NCBI GenBank assembly: GCA_945869845.1
Contig: CAMBRG010000014.1
Location: forward strand, 1-44,877
Direction of reading: 5' to 3'
DNA: 44,877 nucleotides
Origin: Opitutus sp. GAS368
GTDB lineage: Bacteria; Verrucomicrobiota; Verrucomicrobiia; Opitutales; Opitutaceae
Shown: one piece after another, positions 1-6,917 of the stretch
Layout: each line of letters opens with the position of its first letter
Position numbering within the stretch: position 1 is the stretch's first letter
The notes under the pieces: generated by a model
What the model saw: only the letters and a program-made list of their open reading frames with translations
The model's database searches: none
What the model was told of the DNA's origin: nothing
Translations under genes and position numbers: made by a program

Positions 1-311
1 CGCTCTTCGTCCGCGAAAGCATGAAGACCTCGCTCACGACCTACCGTATCCATGTCGGCGATTACCCGTCCACGTCGGACGGCATCCAAGCCCTCATCGC
101 CGCTCCGGCCAATAAAGCCGATCGGTGGCGCGGCCCTTATATCCAGGGCAACAAGGTTCCGCTCGACCCGTGGGGCGAGGCTTACCAATACCGTTCCCCC
201 GGCACGAAGAACAAAGGCGGCTATGATCTGTATTCCAAAGGCCCGGACAAAGTGGACGGCAACGAAGACGACATCGGCAACTGGGATGCCCCGGCTGCGC
301 CCGCCAAGTAA
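1..311 (+). CDS. gspG: Type II secretion major pseudopilin GspG, C-terminal part
   Basis: This is the 3' end of a gene cut by the window edge; the frame is already open at base 3. The visible residues match the C-terminal globular domain of the T2SS major pseudopilin: 'TYRIHVGDYPSTSDGIQAL', then 'GPYIQGNKVPLDPWGEAYQY' and 'GGYDLYSKGPDKVDGNEDDI'. The Asp-rich last segment is the calcium-binding loop of this family. The hydrophobic N-terminal helix and prepilin cleavage site lie outside the window. GspG polymerises into the periplasmic pseudopilus that pushes substrates through the outer-membrane secretin. Three bases separate its TAA stop from gspH, consistent with one operon running through gspM. 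The ATG at 21 is internal to the domain and is not the true start. The family call is secure from sequence and context. Confidence 0.93.
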   Translation, partial: LFVRESMKTSLTTYRIHVGDYPSTSDGIQALIAAPANKADRWRGPYIQGNKVPLDPWGEAYQYRSPGTKNKGGYDLYSKGPDKVDGNEDDIGNWDAPAAPAK

Positions 312-314
312 TCC

Positions 315-887
315 ATGACCGAGTCAGGCCACCGGCTCCCGCCCGTCGGAGCGACTGCCGGGGTAGGGCAGGGTCTTCGACCCGCCCCTCCGCGCCGCGC
401 CGGATTCACGCTGCTTGAGATTCTTCTCACGCTCGCGCTCATCGGCCTTTTGGCCGGCGCCCTGATCGGCGGTTCCTCCGCGTTGATTTCCGAGCGCGCC
501 CCCTCGGCCAACGATGTCTTTTGGTCGGCCGTGCGCACCGCCCGCAAGACGGCTCTGAATTCGCAGCGCGACATCGCGTTTCGTTTCGACGACAAGGCCA
601 AGGCGTTTGTGCTCACCTCGTTTGACGGGGTTGCGAGCCCCGTTCCCATCCCCGAAGCGCCGGCCGACCTAGGGGTTGATTTCCTTTCCACCCAACGCAC
701 GGGCGGTTTGATTTTGCTCGGTGGCAGCGTCGTCGAGACGGAGCCGCTGCCCGGCGGTGTCACGTTTTACTCCGACGGCACCTGCACGGGGTTTCGCCTG
801 CAAATCAGGCTCAACGGCGGCGCCAGCATCATCGCGATCGACCCTTGGACTTGCGCGCCCGTCATCCCGCGCGCCCCAAACCCGTGA
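315..887 (+). CDS. gspH: Type II secretion minor pseudopilin GspH-like
   Basis: A 190-residue prepilin-like protein. Residues 28-50 read RAG then FTLLEILLTLALIGLLAGAL: a class III signal with Gly at -1, Phe at +1 and Glu at +5, followed by the hydrophobic helix. Prepilin peptidase would cut after Gly30. GspH sits at or near the pseudopilus tip in the inner membrane and periplasm. It begins 3 bases after gspG and ends in a GTGA overlap with gspI. The 30-residue leader is long for this family, and no other start codon occurs in frame before the cleavage site. Nine leader codons (VGQGLRPAP) are exactly a copy of the REP palindrome found in gaps elsewhere in this window. GspH is assigned from operon position; the globular domain is too divergent to confirm by eye. 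Confidence 0.85.
   Translation: MTESGHRLPPVGATAGVGQGLRPAPPRRAGFTLLEILLTLALIGLLAGALIGGSSALISERAPSANDVFWSAVRTARKTALNSQRDIAFRFDDKAKAFVLTSFDGVASPVPIPEAPADLGVDFLSTQRTGGLILLGGSVVETEPLPGGVTFYSDGTCTGFRLQIRLNGGASIIAIDPWTCAPVIPRAPNP
363..388 (+). repeat. REP palindrome inside the gspH coding sequence
   Basis: GTAGGGCAGGGTCTTCGACC plus GCCCC is a copy of the 26-bp palindrome seen at 13570, 35275, 35354, 36087, 36313, 36959, 37039, 44105 and 44151. Here it is translated in frame as VGQGLRPAP in the prepilin leader. Confidence 0.85.
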
Positions 888-1357
888 AGCATCGATCAGC
901 CAAATTTCGCTCCGGCTTCAGCCTCCTCGAGGTGCTCGTCGCGCTCATGATCTTCGGTTTGGCCGCCGTCGTCCTCGGCTCGACCTACGTCAACGTCCTC
1001 AACAGCTACGAGGCCGTCTCCCGCGGCAACACTCGCGACGAAGACGTCGCCTTCGCCCGCGCCCAACTCCTCGCCGAATCTGATCGCGCCAAGGTCGAGG
1101 CCGGGGCCGAGTTTGAGGCCACCGAGGGCCGCCGCGTGCGCTGGAGCGCCACCTTGGCCAGCACCACGCTCCCCGACCTCTTTGCCGTGACCTTCGTCTG
1201 CGAGATCGCCGATAACGCCAAAGGCGGTGATCCGCAGCAGACGACCCAGGTGTTCACCGTCCTTCGGCCCACGTGGTCCGACGCCGTCGAGAAAACTCAA
1301 CTCCGCCAAGCCGTGCAGGACCGCATCGCGGAAATCCAAGGGAAGACCAAAAAATGA
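884..1357 (+). CDS. gspI: Type II secretion minor pseudopilin GspI-like
   Basis: The start is taken as GTG 884, which overlaps the gspH stop as GTGA. It gives a short basic leader, (M)KHRSAKFRSG, cut before FSLLEVLVALMIFGLAAVV, a textbook prepilin signal with Glu at +5. The mature part is about 146 residues, normal for a minor pseudopilin. GspI is the core of the GspI-J-K tip complex that starts pseudopilus assembly. The frame stays open upstream to an ATG at 845, but that would bury the signal and overlap gspH by 43 bases, so 884 is preferred. The stop overlaps gspJ as ATGA, indicating translational coupling. Subtype is assigned from gene order; the pseudopilin class itself is certain. Confidence 0.87.
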   Translation: MKHRSAKFRSGFSLLEVLVALMIFGLAAVVLGSTYVNVLNSYEAVSRGNTRDEDVAFARAQLLAESDRAKVEAGAEFEATEGRRVRWSATLASTTLPDLFAVTFVCEIADNAKGGDPQQTTQVFTVLRPTWSDAVEKTQLRQAVQDRIAEIQGKTKK

Positions 1358-2130
1358 TTTCGCACCGCCCTCATTTCGAGGTGACCCCGCGACCTCTGCC
1401 CGCGCGCGATCTCCGAGCCCGCTTCGCTTTTCGCATCCAATCAAAAATCAAGCGACCGAGCGCAGCGACCGTTCAGCATCCAAAATCGAGAACCCAATCC
1501 GCCTTCACCCTCCTCGAAATTCTTCTGTCCCTCGCCTTGGTCGCGATGCTGCTCGTCGCGATGAACACCTTCGTGTTTTCGATGGGCGAACTCTGGGGTA
1601 AGAATACCGACGTCCGCCTTTTCGAGCAACACGTCCGCGCCGTCACGCGGGCGCTCGAGCGCGAACTCCGCGCCGCGACCCTGCCGCCCGCCGCGCGCGC
1701 CAACGCCTCGCCGGTCGCCCCGCAGGAAATCCGGCCCACCGGCGGCGCGACCGATACACTGCTCACCTTTGAGCTGCCCGCCGGCACCCGTCTCATCACT
1801 TGGCCCGGTCCCGCCCTGCCCGAGGTGGTCTGCTCGCTCCAAGCGCGGCCGCAGGAGGGCCTCGTGCTGCTCTGGCACTCCCGGCTCGAAACCCGTTTCG
1901 ACGCCGACCCGCCACGCGAGACGGTGCTCACGCCTTTCGTCACCGCACTGGCCTACGACTACTACGACGTGGCGCTCAGGCGGTGGACCACCGAGCCCGC
2001 GCTCAAAAAAGAAAACAACGGCCAGGCCACCGCGCCCCAGCGGCTCCGGCTGAAATTCGCTCACGGCAAACTCACCCGCGAGACCGTGGTCGCCCTCGGC
2101 AATACGCCCCAAGGTCTGCCCAATTTTTGA
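1354..2130 (+). CDS. gspJ: Type II secretion minor pseudopilin GspJ-like
   Basis: ATG 1354 overlaps the gspI stop (ATGA) and gives 258 residues. The prepilin helix (FTLLEILLSLALVAMLLVAM) begins only near residue 49, so the leader is about 48 residues, several times longer than usual. The residue before the predicted cut is Ala (TQSA/FTLLE) rather than the normal Gly. The last part of the leader (IQSKIKR...QHPKSRTQ) is encoded by AATCAAAAATC / CAAAATCGAG repeat-like DNA. Residues beyond the helix (AVTRALERELRAAT, ALAYDYYDVALRRW) fit the GspJ globular fold. GspJ is a pseudopilus tip component. A shorter true start could exist, but no ATG or GTG lies conveniently closer to the helix. The stop shares bases with the gspK start. 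Confidence 0.84.
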   Translation: MISHRPHFEVTPRPLPARDLRARFAFRIQSKIKRPSAATVQHPKSRTQSAFTLLEILLSLALVAMLLVAMNTFVFSMGELWGKNTDVRLFEQHVRAVTRALERELRAATLPPAARANASPVAPQEIRPTGGATDTLLTFELPAGTRLITWPGPALPEVVCSLQARPQEGLVLLWHSRLETRFDADPPRETVLTPFVTALAYDYYDVALRRWTTEPALKKENNGQATAPQRLRLKFAHGKLTRETVVALGNTPQGLPNF

Positions 2131-3371
2131 TGAATTTTCGATTTTCGATTTTCGATGCTCGATTACGCTTCGGCCCGACCCCGGCGTTGGCTGTTCGCGG
2201 GCGTCCGCAATCGACCTTCGAGACTCCACAATCGGAAATCCCGACGCGCCCGCAGCGCGCGTCCGTCCTCGTGATCGTCATGGTCACGCTGATTTTTACT
2301 GCGCTGGCGCTCACCGTCTTTCTGGAAAAAGCCTCCAACGACCTCATCGTCGAGGCCCGTGAGGCCGACACGCGTCGCCTCCGCCAAGAAGCCTACTCCG
2401 CGCTCGAGACCACGCTCGCCGTGCTCGAACAGTTTCGCGCCGCGTTTAACGGCCTCCACTCCTCCGCCGAGGGCTGGGCCGATCCGCTCGGGTTCGCCGG
2501 CTACGCCCCGGCCGACGGCTGCACGGTCGAAGTCAGTTTCGAAGACGAGAGCGGCAAACTTTCCTTGCCGCGCGCCACCGGCGTCCAGCTCCAGAATCTT
2601 TTTATCGCCTGGGGCCTCACCACCTCCGACTCCGAGAAGCTCGCCGATTCGATCCTCGGTTGGAAGCAGCGCAACCACACCTACACCACCGCCCTTTCTC
2701 CCGCCTACGAACAATCCGTCGTGCCCTACACGGAGCCCCGCCGGTCCCTTCGCTCCTATGAAGAACTGGCCGCCATCGAGTTTGCCCGCACCGTCTTCTT
2801 CGACGAAACCGGCCGCGCCACCGACCTCTATCGGCGCTTCGCCGAAAACGTTTCCCTCCTGAATTTCCGCGAGAGCAATCTTAACGGCGCCCGTCCCGAT
2901 GTGCTCACCGCGGTCGGCGAATTCGATGAAACTCAAAAACGCCGGCTCGACGAATATCGCACCGGCACCGGCACCTCCGCGTTGACCGGTCCCGGCTGGT
3001 TCACCGCCGGCAACGACGCGAAAAAATTCCTCGGCGCCACCGGCCGCGCCAATGCCTTCGCCACCACCATTAGCGCGCTTCGGATCCGGGTGACCGTCCG
3101 CGCGGGTCGCTCCGAGTATCGCCTCAACGCCGTGGTCTCGCCCCAGGGTGGCGGTGCCACCAGCGTCGTCACCACCTCGACTGCCGCCCGGGCCAACACC
3201 CCCGAGAACGACGCCGAGAGCACTTCCAATGTCACCGCGACGGCCCAACCGTCGTCTCGACCCACGGGAGCCGCCACGGCCGCCGCCCCTCGTATCAACT
3301 ATCCTTTCACCATTCTCCAGCTGGTCGAAAACGAACCGCTCCCTCCGCCACCCCCGCCGCCACCGTCTTGA
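2130..3371 (+). CDS. gspK: Type II secretion minor pseudopilin GspK-like
   Basis: The start is ATG 2130, sharing its A with the gspJ stop (TGATGA). The product has 413 residues. Residues 1-44 are an odd leader (MNFRFSIFDARLRF...) encoded partly by TCGATTTTCGAT repeats. The hydrophobic helix follows (SVLVIVMVTLIFTALALTVF) and, as is usual for GspK, lacks Glu at +5. The large domain contains segments typical of GspK helix-hairpin regions (LADSILGWKQRN, LRSYEELAAIEF, NLNGARPDVLTAVGEFDE). The C-terminus is a low-complexity Ser/Thr/Ala tail ending in a run of nine prolines. GspK caps the pseudopilus with GspI and GspJ. The frame is open back to 1800, but that part lies inside gspJ and is ignored. 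Confidence 0.88.
   Translation: MNFRFSIFDARLRFGPTPALAVRGRPQSTFETPQSEIPTRPQRASVLVIVMVTLIFTALALTVFLEKASNDLIVEAREADTRRLRQEAYSALETTLAVLEQFRAAFNGLHSSAEGWADPLGFAGYAPADGCTVEVSFEDESGKLSLPRATGVQLQNLFIAWGLTTSDSEKLADSILGWKQRNHTYTTALSPAYEQSVVPYTEPRRSLRSYEELAAIEFARTVFFDETGRATDLYRRFAENVSLLNFRESNLNGARPDVLTAVGEFDETQKRRLDEYRTGTGTSALTGPGWFTAGNDAKKFLGATGRANAFATTISALRIRVTVRAGRSEYRLNAVVSPQGGGATSVVTTSTAARANTPENDAESTSNVTATAQPSSRPTGAATAAAPRINYPFTILQLVENEPLPPPPPPPPS
2131..2165 (+). repeat. TCGATTTTCGAT-type repeat in the gspK 5' end
   Basis: The sequence TTTTCGATTTTCGATTTTCG followed by ATGCTCGATT is a short tandem repeat. Related tracts occur at 1437-1490 (gspJ leader, complementary orientation) and 14307-14347 (U32 gene). 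Here it encodes RFSIFDARL. Confidence 0.6.
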
Positions 3372-3467
3372 TCGGTCATGGCGGGCGGCGCGGCGACGCG
3401 GCAATCCTGCTCGCCGCGCCGTTTTCTCTCTCTTTCACTCTAATTTTCCTCTTTTTCCTTTCTGCGC

Positions 3468-4634
3468 ATGAGCGACTCTCCTCTTAAATTTCTCCGGGCC
3501 GGTCCGCCGCCGCCCAAAGTCAGTCTTTTGCCCGACGCGCTGTTTTTTACCCGCGCCATTCCCATTGCCCCCGACACCCTGGCCGCCGACGTAGCCGCCC
3601 AGGTCGAGCTCGCCCTCGAATCACTCGCCCCGTTTCCCGTCGCCCAACTTTACCACGGCTACTATTTCCCGCCCGGGGCGACCGCCGCTTTGGTCTTCGC
3701 CTCCTATCGCCGTCGCTTCACCGCCGAGCAAACCGACCTTTGGTCCGACGCCGATCTCGTCCTTCCGACCTTTGCCGCCGTCCTTGGTGCGCCGCTGGAC
3801 CCCGGCACGACCGTCATCATCACGCACGCCGAAAGTCTCACCGCGCTGCACTCCGTCGCCGACGGCCCGGCCCAGATTTTCACCGCGCCGTTGCCACCTG
3901 CGACCGACGACCCCGCCGCCAACGAGGCCGCGCTCGCCGCCGCCAAGACCGAGTTACTCCGCACGGTCGGCGGCAGCCTCAAGGTGCTCGACCTCGCCAC
4001 GCTCCCGGTCGCTCAACCGGCCGCCAGCGACGGTGAGTTCACCTTTGTCGCTGGCGAAGTGATCTCGCGGCTCCCCGCTGCCACCGCTGCCGCCCTCGAC
4101 GTGCGCGACAAGGTCGATCTCGGCGCCCGCCGCCGCGGTCTCGCCCGCGACCTCCTCTTTTGGCGGGTGGCCGTCGGCTGTGTCCTTGCGCTCGTCCTCC
4201 TCGCCGTGGGCGAACTGGTGCTCGGCGTGGGTCGGGCCACGTGGCAACAGGCCCGCCTCAAACAGGTCGCCGCGCAAAAACCCACGGTCGAAAAAATCAT
4301 GAACGCGCAGACGCTCGCCACCCGCATCGAGGATTTGGCGACCAAGCGACTGCTCCCGATGGAGATGATCTCCCTCGTGGCGGGAAAAATCCCCGGCAAC
4401 ATCCGCTTCTCCCGCGTCACCACCGAGTCCAAAGATCTCGACCGCGCCGTCATCGAAGCCCGCACCGACAACAGCGGCGAGATCACCCTCTTCAAGACCG
4501 CGCTCGAAGGCCTGCCTGAAGTGGCCTCCGTCGAAATCAGCAGCCAGCGCAATTCGCCCGGCTCGCCCACCACCAGCTTCACCGTCACGACCACCTTCAA
4601 ACCCGGCGCCGTCAAGCCGGCCGCTGCGCCATGA
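3468..4634 (+). CDS. gspL: GspL/PilN-like inner-membrane assembly protein of the T2SS
   Basis: A 388-residue bitopic protein. Residues 1-225 form a cytoplasmic region resembling the actin-like (PilM/GspL) fold (LPDALFFTRAIPIAPDTLAADV, ALESLAPFPVAQLYHGYYF). One membrane span follows near residues 230-252 (LLFWRVAVGCVLALVLLAVG). The periplasmic C-terminal part is a ferredoxin-like PilN/GspL domain (MEMISLVAGKIPGNIRFSRV, FKTALEGLPEVASVEISSQ). GspL links the secretion ATPase GspE to the periplasmic pseudopilus. The gene follows gspK after 96 bases without a clear terminator and overlaps the next gene as ATGA. Sequence divergence means this is recognised by architecture and order rather than by strong motifs. 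Confidence 0.72.
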   Translation: MSDSPLKFLRAGPPPPKVSLLPDALFFTRAIPIAPDTLAADVAAQVELALESLAPFPVAQLYHGYYFPPGATAALVFASYRRRFTAEQTDLWSDADLVLPTFAAVLGAPLDPGTTVIITHAESLTALHSVADGPAQIFTAPLPPATDDPAANEAALAAAKTELLRTVGGSLKVLDLATLPVAQPAASDGEFTFVAGEVISRLPAATAAALDVRDKVDLGARRRGLARDLLFWRVAVGCVLALVLLAVGELVLGVGRATWQQARLKQVAAQKPTVEKIMNAQTLATRIEDLATKRLLPMEMISLVAGKIPGNIRFSRVTTESKDLDRAVIEARTDNSGEITLFKTALEGLPEVASVEISSQRNSPGSPTTSFTVTTTFKPGAVKPAAAP

Positions 4635-5161
4635 TCCGCACCCTCCGCGCCCTCTTCCTCGCCCGCCTGCTCCGCGAAAAACTGCTGCTCGTGGCCTTCG
4701 CCGTCCTCGGCGTCGCCATGTGGTTCTCCGGCTTCAGCCACCGGGCCGGGGTCTTCTGGGGCGAGCAACGCTCCGCCACCGTCACCCTCGCCGAGCAGAA
4801 ACAGTGGCTGGCGAACCGCGCCGCCATCGAAGCCGCCGCCCAAAAATCCGCCGGTCGGCTCGATCCCGCCAGCACGCTTGACGCGACCCGCCTCTACGCC
4901 GAAGTGGACAAGATCGCTCGCGACGCCGGCCTCAACCCCGGCCTCGGCGAGCAACGCGATGTGATCGGCGAGCAATTCTCGGTTCATTCCCTGCAAGTCA
5001 CCGTGAACCGGGTGGACTGGGAGTCGTTGAAAAAATTCTACCTGAATCTTCAAGCGCGCTCGCCCTACATCGGCATCGAGCAATTCGCCCTCAACGCGCC
5101 GCCTGCCGGTTCGCCGCTCACCGCCGTCCTCCGCGTGTCGTCGGTTGAGGTCGCCAAGTGA
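4631..5161 (+). CDS. gspM: GspM-like T2SS inner-membrane protein
   Basis: A 176-residue protein with a short basic cytoplasmic end, one membrane span near residues 18-36 (KLLLVAFAVLGVAMWFSGF) and a periplasmic domain. The domain contains the GspM/PilO-type pattern of an alpha segment followed by a ferredoxin-like fold (LYAEVDKIARDAGLNPGL, VNRVDWESLKKFYLNLQARS). GspM pairs with GspL in the T2SS assembly platform. The start overlaps the previous stop by 4 bases, so the two are translationally coupled. It is the last gene of the operon here; an 80-bp REPIN lies 52 bases downstream. No gspC or gspN homologue follows. Confidence 0.72.
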   Translation: MIRTLRALFLARLLREKLLLVAFAVLGVAMWFSGFSHRAGVFWGEQRSATVTLAEQKQWLANRAAIEAAAQKSAGRLDPASTLDATRLYAEVDKIARDAGLNPGLGEQRDVIGEQFSVHSLQVTVNRVDWESLKKFYLNLQARSPYIGIEQFALNAPPAGSPLTAVLRVSSVEVAK

Positions 5162-5213
5162 TACCCATGGCGAGAGCCAATCGGCGCGGCCTGACCGATC
5201 CTTTCGCATCTTT

Positions 5214-5293
5214 GTAAGGCTCGACCTCGGGTCGAGCCGTTCCGGGTGGCGGGCGCCGCAGAGGAAACGGCCTCACGCAAGGTGAGGCCCTAC
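5214..5293. repeat. REPIN-like element, copy 1 (80 bp)
   Basis: Two palindromes face each other: GCTCGACCTCGGGTCGAGC and GGCCTCACGCAAGGTGAGGCC, bounded by GTAAGG and CCCTAC and separated by about 35 bp. It is the inverted counterpart of the 80-bp unit at 10154-10233 and the 79-bp unit at 10267-10345. It lies in the gap between the T2SS operon and selO. Confidence 0.8.
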
Positions 5294-5363
5294 AATTAGA
5301 AATCGTCCGTGCAGAATCCGGTGGGGGACTCGACGCGCCGGGGTTTTGGGTCAAGGTAGGGCC

Positions 5364-6839
5364 ATGGCCAAGACTGGGATGGGACCAATTCAAAGCGGGG
5401 CTGCGCAGATGGGCTGGAGCCTGGAGCACACTTACGCGCAGCTGCCCGGGGCGTTGCATGTCGCCGTCGCGCCCACGCCAGTGCGCGCTCCGCGGATGGT
5501 GGTTTTCAATCGCCCGTTGGCGATGGAACTGGGCTTGGAAGGCGAGCGGTTGGCGGGGCCCGAGGGGGCGGAGATTTTTTCCGGAAATTCCCTGCCGCCG
5601 GGCGCGGCGCCGCTGGCCCAGGCCTATGCGGGCCACCAGTTCGGGCACTTCGCGACGTTGGGCGATGGGCGGGCGATTTTGCTGGGCGAGCACATCACGC
5701 CCCGGGGCGAGCGTTTCGATGTGCAGCTAAAAGGCGCGGGGCCGACCCCGTTTTCACGTCGGGGCGACGGGCGGGCGACGCTGGGCGCCATGTTGCGGGA
5801 ATACATCGTCAGTGAGGCCATGCACGCGCTGGGCATTCCCACCACGCGAAGTCTGGCGGTGGCGGGCACGGGAGAAGAGGTGTGGCGGCAAGATGGGGCG
5901 CGACCGGGCGCGGTACTCACCCGGGTGGCGGCGAGTCATATCCGCGTCGGCACGTTTGCGTGGGTGGCGGCGCGACGGGACGAGGCGCTATTGGCCGCGT
6001 TGGTGGACTATACGGTAAATCGTCATTATCCGGAACTCGCGGCGGCGAAGAACCGGGCTCTCGCGCTCTTCGAGGCGGTGGCGGAGCGGCAGGCGGCGCT
6101 GATCGCGCGGTGGATGCACGTGGGTTTCGTGCATGGAGTCATGAACACCGACAACATGGCGTTGTCGGGCGAGACGATCGATTACGGTCCCTGTGCATTT
6201 ATCGACACGTATGATCCGGCGACGGTGTTCAGCTCAATTGACGCGCACGGGCGTTACGCGTTCGGCAACCAGGCCCGGATCGCGCAATGGAATCTGGCGC
6301 GCTTGGCGGAGGCGTTGTTGCCGTTGATCGACCCGGTGGAAACGGTGGCAGTCGAGCGGGCGAACGAGGCGATCGCTCGCTTTGGGCCGCGATGCCAATG
6401 GCACTGGTTGGCCGGGATGAGGCGCAAGCTGGGCTTGGCGAACGAAGAGGCCGAGGATGGGGCCCTGATCGAGACGCTGTTGGAGTGGATGCGGGCGACG
6501 AAGGCCGATTTCACGAACACGTTCACCGGGCTGGAAACGCTGGCGGTGGCCGACGCCGGTTTTGCGGAGTGGAAGGCAAGCTGGCTGGCGCGGCTGACGC
6601 GGCAGGCTCAGAGCAAAGAGGACGTGATGCGGCTGCGCCGGGCGAATTGTCCGGCGGTCATTCCGCGCAATCATCAGGTCGAGGCCGCGCTCGCGGCGGC
6701 CGAGCAGGGCGACCTGACGGTGATGGAGCGACTGCTGGCGGCACTGGCCGCGCCCTACGATTACGGCGTGGCGGCGGCGGTCTACCGGGAACCGGCACCG
6801 AATGGCGGTGCCGGGTATCAGACCTTCTGTGGAACGTGA
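5364..6839 (+). CDS. selO: Protein adenylyltransferase SelO (YdiU family)
   Basis: A 491-residue protein, close to the 478 of E. coli YdiU. SelO is a pseudokinase-fold enzyme that transfers AMP from ATP to Ser/Thr/Tyr of target proteins and is linked to redox stress. Family blocks seen in order: TYAQLPGALHVAVAPTPV (N-terminus), AYAGHQFGHFATLGDGRAIL, DVQLKGAGPTPFSRRGDGRA (nucleotide-binding region), EYIVSEAMHALGIPTTRSLA, RVAASHIRVGTFAW, the active-site block HGVMNTDNMALSGETIDYGP, and ARFGPRCQWHW. The C-terminal Sec/Cys of many homologues is represented by a Cys in the final GYQTFCGT. ATG 5364 is chosen because AAGG lies about 8 bases upstream; ATGs at 5379 and 5409 are possible. It is a single gene, convergent with the next one. 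Confidence 0.95.
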   Translation: MAKTGMGPIQSGAAQMGWSLEHTYAQLPGALHVAVAPTPVRAPRMVVFNRPLAMELGLEGERLAGPEGAEIFSGNSLPPGAAPLAQAYAGHQFGHFATLGDGRAILLGEHITPRGERFDVQLKGAGPTPFSRRGDGRATLGAMLREYIVSEAMHALGIPTTRSLAVAGTGEEVWRQDGARPGAVLTRVAASHIRVGTFAWVAARRDEALLAALVDYTVNRHYPELAAAKNRALALFEAVAERQAALIARWMHVGFVHGVMNTDNMALSGETIDYGPCAFIDTYDPATVFSSIDAHGRYAFGNQARIAQWNLARLAEALLPLIDPVETVAVERANEAIARFGPRCQWHWLAGMRRKLGLANEEAEDGALIETLLEWMRATKADFTNTFTGLETLAVADAGFAEWKASWLARLTRQAQSKEDVMRLRRANCPAVIPRNHQVEAALAAAEQGDLTVMERLLAALAAPYDYGVAAAVYREPAPNGGAGYQTFCGT

Positions 6840-6864
6840 GGCGGCCCGAGGTCTGGGCCAGACT

Positions 6865-6883
6865 CACGGGCAAGATGCCCGTG
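6865..6883. repeat. Short palindrome between convergent genes
   Basis: CACGGGCAAGATGCCCGTG is a near-perfect hairpin in the 78-bp gap between selO and the TonB receptor. It could act as a weak bidirectional terminator, but the T-tract is poor; it resembles the other intergenic palindromes. Confidence 0.5.
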
Positions 6884-6917
6884 CCACGTTTCTAACCTTT
6901 GACGGCTTGGCTCCGGC

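Noticed and set aside
2163-3404. Minus-strand open frame of 413 codons opposite gspK
   Set aside because: High-GC shadow frame rich in Gly/Arg/Glu; gspK on the plus strand has clear family features and overlaps it fully.
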